From: Oscillospiraceae bacterium
GTDB taxonomy: Bacteria; Bacillota; Clostridia; Oscillospirales; Oscillospiraceae
Reading direction: 5' to 3'
Length of the DNA: 7,499 nucleotides
Assembly: GCA_031280325.1 (NCBI GenBank)
Contig: JAITGW010000132.1
Coordinates: 1 to 7,499 of the forward strand
Part shown: in pieces, positions 1 through 6,588 of the stretch
Position numbering within the stretch: the first letter of the stretch is position 1
Layout: each line of letters opens with the position of its first letter
Program-made: the position numbers and the translations under genes
The notes under the pieces: model-generated
Databases searched by the model: none
Told to the model about the DNA's origin: nothing
What the model saw: the letters and a program-made list of their open reading frames with translations, nothing else

Positions 1-645
1 ACATACGGGTGCTATGCCATTGCGAAGTTTATCGAAAAGAGCACCGGCGAGGTTGCGACGCCGCTGTCCACAGGTCCGATGACAAACGGCGCGCAGACAA
101 GTATCCGCCACGCCGCCGCCGCCGCGGGACTCGGTGAATTCGGCTGGATGGGCATAATACTCACTCCGGAATACGGGCCGCGCAACCGTTTCGGCGTCAT
201 ACTCACGACGCTTGAGCTTGAGCCTGATTCGATGTACTCGGGACAGAGGCTCTGTAATCCCGAAAAATGCGGCATTTGCGCCGCGGTCTGTCCGACCGGC
301 GCGCTTGAGGAATACGGCGAGGGAGTCGGTTGCCGCGTGAAGGTCGGCGACAGGGAGTATAACTACACACAGGTCAACTGGGCGCGCTGCTTCCTTGCGG
401 AACACGCGATGACCACGCGCTATGGCGGCCGCGAGAACTTCATTGATCCAAACAACACCGATCCGTCCATGGCGGAGGTCGGCACCGCGATGGCGAAAAT
501 GCCGCCTTCTGAAATGGGCTTGCAGCACCACGAATCTCATCACTGCGGCAAGTGCCTTTCATACTGTCCCGCCGGCAAATGGGGTGAGAAATTCAAAAAA
601 CGCGGGCTGACGGGCGGCGCCGCGGCAATAAAATTTCCGGAATAG
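1..645 (+). CDS. 4Fe-4S iron-sulfur protein, epoxyqueuosine reductase (QueG)-like, 3' part
   Basis: The reading frame is open from base 1 to the TAG at 643-645, so the gene starts left of the window; the ATG at 79 is internal. 214 residues are visible. Two cysteine motifs of the bacterial 2x[4Fe-4S] ferredoxin type are seen: C-x4-C-x2-C-x3-CP beginning at base 253 (CNPEKCGICAAVCP) and C-x2-C-x3-CP beginning at base 544 (CGKCLSYCP). Upstream of them is a glycine-rich stretch (AAGLGEFGWMG) followed by a segment ending LELEPD, both resembling the C-terminal half of the COG1600/QueG family. True QueG reduces epoxyqueuosine in tRNA using cobalamin. The part that would carry the catalytic Asp is outside the window, so that activity cannot be claimed. 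The FAD oxidoreductase starts 11 bp downstream, suggesting electron transfer between the two or a shared redox pathway. The family assignment is fairly sure; the exact function is open. Confidence 0.82.
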   Translation, partial: TYGCYAIAKFIEKSTGEVATPLSTGPMTNGAQTSIRHAAAAAGLGEFGWMGIILTPEYGPRNRFGVILTTLELEPDSMYSGQRLCNPEKCGICAAVCPTGALEEYGEGVGCRVKVGDREYNYTQVNWARCFLAEHAMTTRYGGRENFIDPNNTDPSMAEVGTAMAKMPPSEMGLQHHESHHCGKCLSYCPAGKWGEKFKKRGLTGGAAAIKFPE

Positions 646-656
646 GCGGTTAATAA

Positions 657-1898
657 ATGTCTGATTTTATCATAGAGCCCCAGCGCAGCATTGAGGTTAC
701 GCACGCATGTGACGTGCTTGTCGCCGGCGGGGGCATCGCCGGAATCGCGGCGGCTATGGCGGCGGCGCGCGCCGGCAAGAAGGTCATCCTGCTCGAGCGG
801 GAATTTGCCCTCGGCGGCATGGCGACGCTTGGACTGGTGACGATTTATCTCCCGCTTGACGACGGAGAGGGCAGGCAGGTAATCTTCGGAATCAGTGAGG
901 AGCTGCTTAAGCTCTCGATAGAGCATGTGTGCGAGGCGAATTATCCAAAGGCATGGCTTGAGGACGGCAGCCTTGAAGACAGGATCCGCGAACGATACAT
1001 CACGCAGTTCAATCCTCACCTGTTCGCGCTGCGCATCGAAAAGCTGCTGCTTGAGCTTGGCGTGACCATCCTCTACGGCACGCTTGCGTGCCAGGTTACA
1101 AAGTACGGCGACGCTATTGATACCGTTGTGGTTGAAAGCAAATCAGGTCGTGCGGCGATCAATGTCGGCTCCGTCGTTGACGCGACGGGAGACGCGGATA
1201 TTGCACACCTTGCCGGGGCGAAAACCGCGCTGCACGCGGGCGGCAACGGTCTTGCCAGCTGGTATTATTATTTCACCGGGGGAAAAGTTTCCCTGAAAAT
1301 GTTCGGTCTTGCGGACATTGCGCCGGGAGCCGTGCCATCAAAGGGCGCAAATCCCTCCGCAGGCGACGTGTACGAGGCGGTCAAGGTTGAAAGTCTGGGA
1401 TCCATGCGCTTCACCGGCGTGGACGGACCGGAGCTTTCGCGCGCCGTCATCTCGGCGCACCGCGAGATGTACAATGACATTCTCAAGCTCCGTGAAAAGG
1501 ACGAAGCCTTTGTGCCGGTCACGATTTCGACGATTCCGCTCGTGCGAATGTCGCGCCGTATCGTCGGGAAATACGAGCTTGATGAGAGCGAGAACCGCAA
1601 GCCTTTCACTGATTCAATCGGCATGACGGGTGACTGGCGGCGGCGCGGACCGGCCTTTGAGATACCGTTCCGGACGCTTTACGGCGATCAGGTATCGAAT
1701 CTGCTTACCGCGGGACGCAATATTTCGGTGACGGATTCCATGTGGGATATTACGCGCGTTATCCCGCCCTGTGCCGTCACGGGCCAGGCCGCGGGAATCG
1801 CCGCCGCGATGGGTGGAGACGTGCGGAGACTGGACGTTGCGGCGCTTCAGGTGAGGCTGCGGGACGGGGGAGTTAAGCTGCATTTAGACGAGCTGTAG
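657..1898 (+). CDS. FAD-dependent oxidoreductase, FAD_oxidored (PF12831)-like
   Basis: A complete 413-residue protein. Residues 18-48 form a classical Rossmann dinucleotide-binding unit: a beta strand (CDVLVAG), the GGGIAG glycine motif at about 24-29, an alanine-rich helix, and an acidic residue (Glu47) ending the second strand for the FAD ribose. The GGMATLGLV segment at about 53-61 is typical of PF12831-type flavoproteins. A second FAD-contact region lies near the C-terminus: LLTAGRNIS at 349-357, then DITRVIPPC and GQAAG at about 376-380. No signal peptide or membrane segment is seen, so it should be cytosolic. The ATG at 657 is the first start after the upstream stop; its ribosome site (GGCGG near 645-649) is weak, so translational coupling to the iron-sulfur gene is likely. 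Fold and cofactor are well supported; the substrate is unknown, since the family is generic and often called only 'FAD-dependent oxidoreductase'. Confidence 0.88.
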   Translation: MSDFIIEPQRSIEVTHACDVLVAGGGIAGIAAAMAAARAGKKVILLEREFALGGMATLGLVTIYLPLDDGEGRQVIFGISEELLKLSIEHVCEANYPKAWLEDGSLEDRIRERYITQFNPHLFALRIEKLLLELGVTILYGTLACQVTKYGDAIDTVVVESKSGRAAINVGSVVDATGDADIAHLAGAKTALHAGGNGLASWYYYFTGGKVSLKMFGLADIAPGAVPSKGANPSAGDVYEAVKVESLGSMRFTGVDGPELSRAVISAHREMYNDILKLREKDEAFVPVTISTIPLVRMSRRIVGKYELDESENRKPFTDSIGMTGDWRRRGPAFEIPFRTLYGDQVSNLLTAGRNISVTDSMWDITRVIPPCAVTGQAAGIAAAMGGDVRRLDVAALQVRLRDGGVKLHLDEL

Positions 1899-1943
1899 AA
1901 TCTGATTTTTATGCTTGTCCGATTTATGTAGAACAAGAAATGC

Positions 1944-1974
1944 GCGGACAAAACGGAAATTTCGTTTTGTCCGC
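1944..1974. repeat. perfect 12-bp inverted repeat in the gap before the three-gene cassette
   Basis: GCGGACAAAACG (1944-1955) and its exact reverse complement (1963-1974) flank a 7-nt loop (GAAATTT). It lies 45 bp after the stop of the FAD oxidoreductase and 51 bp before the cassette's first start. It could terminate the upstream operon, but no T-run follows the stem directly; the nearest is GTTTT at 1981-1985. It could instead be a leader hairpin or operator of the cassette. The heptamer TTGTCCG occurs at 1915-1921 and again in the right arm (1967-1973), so the left arm could pair with either copy. The rest of 1899-2025 shows no convincing promoter. Confidence 0.6.
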
Positions 1975-2014
1975 CGCTGCGTTTTGAGAGAGTCTGGTGC
2001 GAACAGAATTATAC

Positions 2015-2020
2015 GGAGGG
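2015..2020 (+). promoter_or_regulatory. strong ribosome binding site that fixes the cassette's first start
   Basis: GGAGGG sits 5 nt before the ATG at 2026. The frame is open further upstream, back to a TTG at 1915, but that extension would run through the perfect hairpin and has no ribosome site. The site therefore selects 2026 as the start. Confidence 0.8.
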
Positions 2021-2025
2021 CTTCC

Positions 2026-2277
2026 ATGGAAACAGGCGTAATTACGCTGACAAACAGCAGGGACTTTCCTTTTAACGACTCGGAGACGGCGGTCGCGCTC
2101 GAAACCGAAATACCCGGCGGACGCTATTTTGTCATGAAAGAAATATTGTCCGCCGACGGCGACGCCGGGGAGGTTCGCGCGTATAACACGGCGGAGAACG
2201 GATTTCTGATCGCGTTTTCCGGCTCTGCGAAAAACGTGCGGATACGATATGCCGTGCTTGCGGAGGCGAGCGCGTGA
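2026..2277 (+). CDS. small uncharacterised protein, first gene of putative DGR-target cassette
   Basis: 83 residues, starting at an ATG preceded by GGAGGG at 2015-2020. I do not recognise a named family. The sequence alternates hydrophobic and polar residues in short blocks (GVITLTN, TAVALETEI, RYFVMKEIL, GFLIAFSG, NVRIRYAVL), which suggests a small all-beta protein. It is acidic, has no cysteine, no signal peptide and no membrane segment. It resembles, from memory only, small proteins found next to phage-type or DGR-target C-type-lectin genes in gut Firmicutes; this is unverified. Its stop overlaps the next gene's GTG start (GTGA), so the two are translationally coupled, and the third cassette gene follows directly. 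A structural or assembly role with the large cassette protein is an inference from that coupling alone. Confidence 0.75.
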   Translation: METGVITLTNSRDFPFNDSETAVALETEIPGGRYFVMKEILSADGDAGEVRAYNTAENGFLIAFSGSAKNVRIRYAVLAEASA

Positions 2278-2600
2278 ACGTAATCTGCAAGAATGACGGG
2301 CAGTATGCAGCGTATGAGCTTTGCGGACGGCGCCTGACTATTGGCGGCGAGCTTACGCTGTGCCTTGAGGAGCTTCAGGCGGACTATCCCGTGCGCGTAT
2401 ACGTGTCGGAGGACGAGCGCGGCAGACTTGTGACCGGAGCGGCGCGGAGATATGTCGCGCAGCTGGATATACCGGCGCGTGTGTCGCGCGTGGAAAAGAC
2501 CGGCATTGCGGATGATTTTGGCTTTCCCGTTTTGCGGCGCGTTTACGAGACGTTCTCATCGGACAAAGTCACGCTTACACTGTGGCGCATTCGGAGGTAG
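2274..2600 (+). CDS. uncharacterised 108-residue protein, second gene of cassette
   Basis: The start is GTG at 2274, overlapping the preceding stop as GTGA, with a GGAGG ribosome site at 2262-2266 (7 nt spacing) inside the upstream gene. Family not recognised. The N-terminal part (ICKNDGQYAAYELCGRRLTIGGEL) and the middle (YPVRVYVSEDERGRLV) read as beta strands, with a basic C-terminus (TLTLWRIRR). There are three cysteines, at positions 5, 17 and 30, and no metal-binding pattern I can defend. It has no signal peptide or transmembrane segment. The stop is 6 bp before the start of the lectin-fold gene, so all three cassette genes are probably co-translated. It may bind or help assemble the neighbour, or be a small structural component; this is inferred only from gene order. 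Confidence 0.78.
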   Translation: MNVICKNDGQYAAYELCGRRLTIGGELTLCLEELQADYPVRVYVSEDERGRLVTGAARRYVAQLDIPARVSRVEKTGIADDFGFPVLRRVYETFSSDKVTLTLWRIRR

Positions 2601-2606
2601 GAAAAA

Positions 2607-3731
2607 ATGGCGGGGTTTGACGAGGCGCGCTTTGCGCTTGAAGCCGCGACGGGCGGCAATAACACACTGCTGCTTGACGATCTGGGGCTGCCATCTGTAA
2701 TGGTTCGTATACCGATGTTTCGCTGGTCGGACGTCATCCCCGGAGGGGAGGATGCGCCGTGCTCGGCATTTGTTGTCGGAGGAAGAGTGCTTGACTGTAT
2801 TTACATCAGCAAATATCAAAATATCGTCGAGCGGGGGCGGGCGTACAGTCTGCCAAACCGCGACCCGGCGCACACGCTCACGATAGATCAGGCGCGGGAG
2901 GTATGCGCCGCAAAGGGGCGCGGCTGGCATCTCATGACAAACGCGGAGTGGGCGGCAATTGCCCACTGGTGCGTGAAAAACGGCACGATACCGCGGGGAA
3001 ACACAAACTTCTCCCGATCGCACTCTGATATTCACGAGCATGGGGTTCTCGTGAAGAGCGGAAATAACGGGGAGGGCATGGAAAACGAGATGAGAACCCT
3101 CACGGGCAGCGGGCGGCAGACGTGGACGCACGACGGCACATGGGCGGGGATCTGCGATTTAAGTGGAAACATCTGGGATTTTGTCGCCGGTTTGCGAATT
3201 GTAGACGGCGAAATTCAGGTGATACCCGACAACGACAGCGCCCTGAACGCGGACGAGAGCGCGGCGAGCGGTCGTTGGCGAGCGATCGGCAAGAACGGCG
3301 CGCTCGTTATGCCGGGCAGTCCGGGTACGTATAAATACGACGGCGCGGCTCCCGGGATTTCCTCCCCTGAGAACAGGGCTGTCGGCGACGGGTTTCGTCT
3401 CGACGTGGATGTGCGAAACCCAAACTATGCCGGCGGAGAGCGGGACACGGCGCACCGCGCATACGGCTTCATGCCGTTTTTCGCAATGACGGCGGCTGAA
3501 AATGCCGCTCCGCATACGCGCCTTGTACAGCTTGGACTGTTCCCGCGCGGCGATTACCGCGACGGCGGATTTTTCTTCCTGCGAAACTATGGCGAGCGCA
3601 TGGCGGCGCGGGGCGGTTCGTGGTTTGACGGCGATGGCGGCGGACTTTGGGATCTGTATCTGCGCGAGACGCGGGAATTTATTTTCCCGGACATCGGCTT
3701 CCGCGCCGCGTGGGCGGATGTGCGGGGATAG
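2607..3731 (+). CDS. FGE/C-type-lectin-fold protein, probable diversity-generating retroelement target
   Basis: 374 residues, ATG at 2607 with GGAGG at 2593-2597 (9 nt spacing). The N-terminus (about 1-50: NNTLLLDDLGLPSVMVRIP) is a short arm with no secretion signal. From about 55 the protein follows the FGE-sulfatase/SUMF1 fold: IYISKYQN at 66-72, a TNAEW helix at 111-115, DLSGNIWDFV at 184-193, RGGSW at 335-339 and IGFRAAW at 363-369. True formylglycine-generating enzymes need cysteines in the C-terminal core (GFRCA-type); here it is GFRAA, so enzymatic sulfatase activation is unlikely. The ending RGGSW-x6-GGLW-x2-YL-x11-IGFRAA matches the layout of DGR variable regions on C-type-lectin folds, where surface positions vary between a fixed RGG-W and a fixed GFR-A. 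Many codons there could derive from AAY template codons by adenine mutation. Such proteins usually act as ligand-binding tips of phage or surface structures. An unrelated FGE-like binding protein remains possible. Confidence 0.8.
   Translation: MAGFDEARFALEAATGGNNTLLLDDLGLPSVMVRIPMFRWSDVIPGGEDAPCSAFVVGGRVLDCIYISKYQNIVERGRAYSLPNRDPAHTLTIDQAREVCAAKGRGWHLMTNAEWAAIAHWCVKNGTIPRGNTNFSRSHSDIHEHGVLVKSGNNGEGMENEMRTLTGSGRQTWTHDGTWAGICDLSGNIWDFVAGLRIVDGEIQVIPDNDSALNADESAASGRWRAIGKNGALVMPGSPGTYKYDGAAPGISSPENRAVGDGFRLDVDVRNPNYAGGERDTAHRAYGFMPFFAMTAAENAAPHTRLVQLGLFPRGDYRDGGFFFLRNYGERMAARGGSWFDGDGGGLWDLYLRETREFIFPDIGFRAAWADVRG
3609..3713 (+). other. candidate DGR variable region (VR) at the 3' end of the lectin-fold gene
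   Basis: The stretch encodes RGGSW through IGFRAAW. Bounds are approximate. It contains no AAC or AAT codons, while codons such as TTT, GAC, GAT, GGC, TAT, CGC, ATT and TTC at the expected exposed positions are all reachable from AAY by changing only adenines. The 3' edge (about 3696-3716) is almost pure G/C, as expected for the fixed end where mutagenic homing starts. No matching template repeat is found in the window, so this is a pattern-based call. Confidence 0.5.
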
Positions 3732-3740
3732 TTCGGGCGC

Positions 3741-3795
3741 AAAAAAATACCGCTCCGCCGCTTATGTCCGTAAAGGGAAATAAGCGGCGGAGCGG
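3741..3795 (-). terminator. intrinsic terminator of the pot operon between convergent genes
   Basis: A perfect 16-bp GC-rich stem (CCGCTCCGCCGCTTAT at 3750-3765, its complement at 3780-3795) with a 14-nt loop. Read on the - strand it is followed by TATTTTTTT (3749 down to 3741), the classic U-tract. It lies 14 bp beyond the potD stop. On the + strand the stem starts 18 bp after the lectin gene stop but is followed only by a weak T stretch (CTTTAT), so it may terminate both directions with different efficiency. Confidence 0.92.
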
Positions 3796-3809
3796 CGCTT
3801 TATGCGGCT

Positions 3810-4904
3810 TTACGCTTTCAGCGAGACCCAGAGCTCATCATACAGCGTCAGAATATCCTGCGGCAGGTTTATAAACGATTCGCAGTCCGCCAGCTCGTCG
3901 TCCGCCGGGAACAGCACAGCGCGGTCAGCTTCGTCATAATTTTCGGCATACGACTTCGAGGCTTCTGCGTTTGCGGAGACATAGCCCGTGACCTCCATGT
4001 TGCGCGCGGCGGAGTCAGTAGCGGTCATGAAGTTGATGAACGCTTCGGCATTGCGTTTGTTTGCCGCGCCCTTTGGAATGCACATCGCGTCCGCAAAGAC
4101 GTTTGAACCCTCGCGCGGCAGAACAAAACGCAGGTTCGGGTTGGATTCTTTCATGGTTATATAGTCGCCGGCGTAATAGGGAACGAACGCGGCTTCGCCG
4201 CCCTCCATCTTATCGAAAATTGTGTCCATCACATACGCCTGGAGCAGGGGTTTCTGTGCCGAGAGAAGCTTGTATGCCTCCTGAATTTCATCTTTATTTG
4301 TGGTATTGAGGGAATAGCCCAGGTATTTTAACGCAATGCCGAACGCGTCGCGCGGGTTGTCGATCATCAGAATTTCGCCGGAATACGCGGGATCGAAAAG
4401 AAAGCTCCAGCTGTCAATGATGTCGCCGTCCGCAATAAAAGATGAGTCGTAGATCAGGCCGACTGTGCCCGTCATGTACGCGACGGAGTATTCGCCGGCG
4501 GGGTCGTATTCCGGAGCTTTATTGCGGTCGCCGATGAGAGCGGCGTTCGGAATGTTCGCGAAATCGAGCTTTTCGAGCATATCCTCCGCAATCATGCGCG
4601 ATACCATATAGTCTGACGGGATGATTACGTCATACTCGCTCCCGCCGAGGCGCAGAGAGGCATACATCTCTTCGTTGTTCTGGAACGTCATATAGTTTAC
4701 ACGCACGCCGGTCTGAGTCTCGAATTCCGCAAGGAGCGATTCGTCGATATACTCGCCCCAGTTATATACGTTGACCTCTCCGGAGAGAGCGGCGGGCGCG
4801 GACGGCGCGGGTGTGCTATCGCCGCTCGCTGGCGTTTTGGCGCAGCCGATGAGCAGCGCCGCGGCGAGGGAGAGCGCGATGAGCGCGCAAATTTTATTTT
4901 TCAT
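3810..4904 (-). CDS. potD: spermidine/putrescine ABC transporter substrate-binding lipoprotein PotD
   Basis: 364 residues. Residues 1-21 are a lipoprotein signal: Lys at 2 and 4, a hydrophobic core, and a lipobox ending LLIGC with Cys21 as the lipidation site. A Pro/Ala/Ser linker (about 22-40) leads into the periplasmic-binding-protein fold. PotD hallmarks are NVYNWGEYID near the start of the mature domain, VNYMTFQNNEEMYA, DVIIPSDYMV, and IDNPRDAFGIALKYLGYSLNTT in the second lobe. An Asp follows in VFADAMCIP, at the place that binds the polyamine amine in PotD. The ATG at 4904 overlaps the potC stop (ATGA), with GGAGG 6 nt upstream. It captures polyamine outside the membrane and hands it to PotB/PotC. 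Family call is firm; spermidine versus putrescine preference cannot be read from sequence. Confidence 0.95.
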   Translation of the reverse strand: MKNKICALIALSLAAALLIGCAKTPASGDSTPAPSAPAALSGEVNVYNWGEYIDESLLAEFETQTGVRVNYMTFQNNEEMYASLRLGGSEYDVIIPSDYMVSRMIAEDMLEKLDFANIPNAALIGDRNKAPEYDPAGEYSVAYMTGTVGLIYDSSFIADGDIIDSWSFLFDPAYSGEILMIDNPRDAFGIALKYLGYSLNTTNKDEIQEAYKLLSAQKPLLQAYVMDTIFDKMEGGEAAFVPYYAGDYITMKESNPNLRFVLPREGSNVFADAMCIPKGAANKRNAEAFINFMTATDSAARNMEVTGYVSANAEASKSYAENYDEADRAVLFPADDELADCESFINLPQDILTLYDELWVSLKA

Positions 4905-5728
4905 ATTTTTCCTCCGATTTTCAGTAGTTTTTTCTGCTTTTCCTCCTGGCGTATCTCACGGATGTTGATTATAAGCAAAAGTATCAGAACCGATACGAAC
5001 AGGATCGTGGACAAGGCGTTTATCTCCGGGGAAATGCGCTTGCGCGTCATGGCATATACCGCCATGGAGAGCGTTTGGGTTTTAGAGCCTGCGGTGAAAT
5101 AGCTGATCACAAAGTCGTCAATCGACATTGTAAACGCGATGAGCGCCCCGTTGACTATGCCCGGCATTATTTCGGGCAGCATGACCTTTCGGAACGCGCG
5201 CTGCCACGTGCAGCCGAGATCCATTGCGGCGTCAACGAGATTGTCGTCAAGCTGACGCAGCTTTGGCATGACAGAGAGAATCACATACGGGATGTTGAAT
5301 GTGATGTGCGCGACGAGCAGCGTGCCGAAGCCGCGCTTGAACTTCAAAAAGCCGCCCAAAAAGACGAACAGCAGGCACATTGCGATACCTGTGATTATAT
5401 CCGCGTTTATGAGCGGGATGTTGTTCACAAACAGCAGGGGAGTGCGCCAGCGGCGGCGCATATTTGACAGACCTACGGCGGCGCATGTGCCGACGAGGGT
5501 CGCAAACGCGGCCGAGATCACGGAAACGGCGATTGTCGTATAGAACGCCTTGAGTATCAGCTTATCCGAAAACAGTTCGCGGTACCAGTCAAGCGTGACG
5601 CCCGCCCACACAGTGTGCGACTTTGAGGCGTTGAAGGAAAACGTGATCATCACGAAAATCGGCGCGTACAGAAACAGAAGAATAAGCGCCGTATAGAGTT
5701 TGCCTTGCAGGCGAACCTTTCCCGTCAC
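4901..5728 (-). CDS. potC: spermidine/putrescine ABC transporter permease PotC
   Basis: 275 residues, a normal length for the family. About six hydrophobic segments are visible, near 11-31, 62-88, 107-127, 135-155, 189-211 and 238-255. The cytoplasmic EAA loop that docks on the ATPase is at about 166-191 (DAAMDLG ... RKVMLPEIMPGI), and SIDDFVISYF at 202-211 is characteristic of PotC-type permeases. The start is a GTG at 5728 overlapping the potB stop (GTGA); the ribosome site (AGGCGG) is weak, which fits translational coupling. The basic C-terminal tail (REIRQEEKQKKLLK) is cytoplasmic. It pairs with PotB to form the polyamine channel. The gene overlaps potD by 4 bp. Confidence 0.95.
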   Translation of the reverse strand: MTGKVRLQGKLYTALILLFLYAPIFVMITFSFNASKSHTVWAGVTLDWYRELFSDKLILKAFYTTIAVSVISAAFATLVGTCAAVGLSNMRRRWRTPLLFVNNIPLINADIITGIAMCLLFVFLGGFLKFKRGFGTLLVAHITFNIPYVILSVMPKLRQLDDNLVDAAMDLGCTWQRAFRKVMLPEIMPGIVNGALIAFTMSIDDFVISYFTAGSKTQTLSMAVYAMTRKRISPEINALSTILFVSVLILLLIINIREIRQEEKQKKLLKIGGKI

Positions 5729-6588
5729 ATCATCACCGCCTGTTCTTCGCCGTCGCCAAAGCGGTTCATGACATACATGAATATCATGACGACGACCATC
5801 ATGACGAGCGCAATCGCGCTGCCCAGATGCGGGTTATAGGCGGAGCCGAGAAACTGCATTTCAATCAAATCGCCAAGCAGAATGTTCGTGCTTCCGCCGA
5901 GGATTTTCGAGATGACAAACGTTGACACCGCGGGGACGAACACCATCGTGATTCCGGACAGCACGCCCGGAAGCGACAGCGGCAGCACGACACGGCGGAA
6001 CACGCCGCGCGGCGCGGCGCCGAGATCTTGCGCGGCTTCAATAACGCTGCGGTCAAGCTTTACAATAACGGAGTAGATCGGCAGGATCATAAACGGCAAG
6101 AAGTTATACACCATGCCGATAACGACGGCTGCCGGCGTATCCATAATATGCAGCGGGGCGACGCCGAGCAGATCAAGAAAGCGGTTGAGCAGACCGGAGC
6201 GCGTTTCAAGTATTGCTTTCCAGGCATAGGTGCGCAGGAGAAAATTCATCCACATCGGAAGCATAATAAGCATCATCATGACCTTTTGCCAGCGCCCCGA
6301 AAACCGGGCGAAGATATAAGCGATCGGATAGCCGAGGATAAGGCAAATTACAGTGGATAGAAACGCGAGCCAGAATGAGCGCAGAAAAACGGACAGAAAC
6401 TTGCCCATAGACGCGTAGTTGCGCAACGTAAACCCACCGTCCGGCGAGGTGAACGCAAACGCGGCAATGAGAATAATCGGCACGACGACGAACGCCGCCA
6501 TCCAAAGCGTGTACGGGTGCGCCATGGTGCGCGGCTTTGCCGCCTCGTGTCCCGCGCGGGAGAGAACCGCGCGCAGATTACGCTTCAT
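5725..6588 (-). CDS. potB: spermidine/putrescine ABC transporter permease PotB
   Basis: 287 residues from the ATG at 6588, chosen because a GGAGG site (6598-6602) lies 9 nt upstream. A longer reading from an ATG at 6645 would add 19 residues lying entirely over the potA coding end and has no matching ribosome site. The N-terminal 25 residues are basic and cytoplasmic. Six membrane segments are visible, near 28-47, 70-95, 103-122, 152-175, 205-228 and 255-274. The EAA docking loop is at about 183-209 ([27 protein letters not shown]). YPIAYIFAR at 87-95 is typical of PotB/PotH-type permeases. It overlaps potA by 11 bp and potC by 4 bp. It forms the transmembrane pore with PotC. Confidence 0.94.
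   Translation of the reverse strand: MKRNLRAVLSRAGHEAAKPRTMAHPYTLWMAAFVVVPIILIAAFAFTSPDGGFTLRNYASMGKFLSVFLRSFWLAFLSTVICLILGYPIAYIFARFSGRWQKVMMMLIMLPMWMNFLLRTYAWKAILETRSGLLNRFLDLLGVAPLHIMDTPAAVVIGMVYNFLPFMILPIYSVIVKLDRSVIEAAQDLGAAPRGVFRRVVLPLSLPGVLSGITMVFVPAVSTFVISKILGGSTNILLGDLIEMQFLGSAYNPHLGSAIALVMMVVVMIFMYVMNRFGDGEEQAVMM

Noticed and set aside
540..1019. 159-residue open frame on the - strand
   Set aside because: It is antisense to the iron-sulfur and FAD genes, both with clear family motifs; a by-product of GC-rich codon use.
1984..2012. Promoter-like TTGAGA ... AATTAT with 17-bp spacing
   Set aside because: Transcription would begin at about the ribosome binding site (2015-2020), removing it from the message; the -10 match is also poor.
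1915..2025. Upstream extension of the first cassette gene from a TTG start at 1915
   Set aside because: It would translate through the perfect hairpin, has no ribosome site, and a strong GGAGGG precedes the ATG at 2026.
1899..2025. DGR template repeat or small RNA in the gap before the cassette
   Set aside because: The gap shows no similarity to the candidate variable region at 3609-3713 and no adenine-rich copy of it.
2556..3131. 191-residue open frame on the - strand
   Set aside because: It is antisense to the lectin-fold gene, with no recognisable domain and no ribosome-site support.
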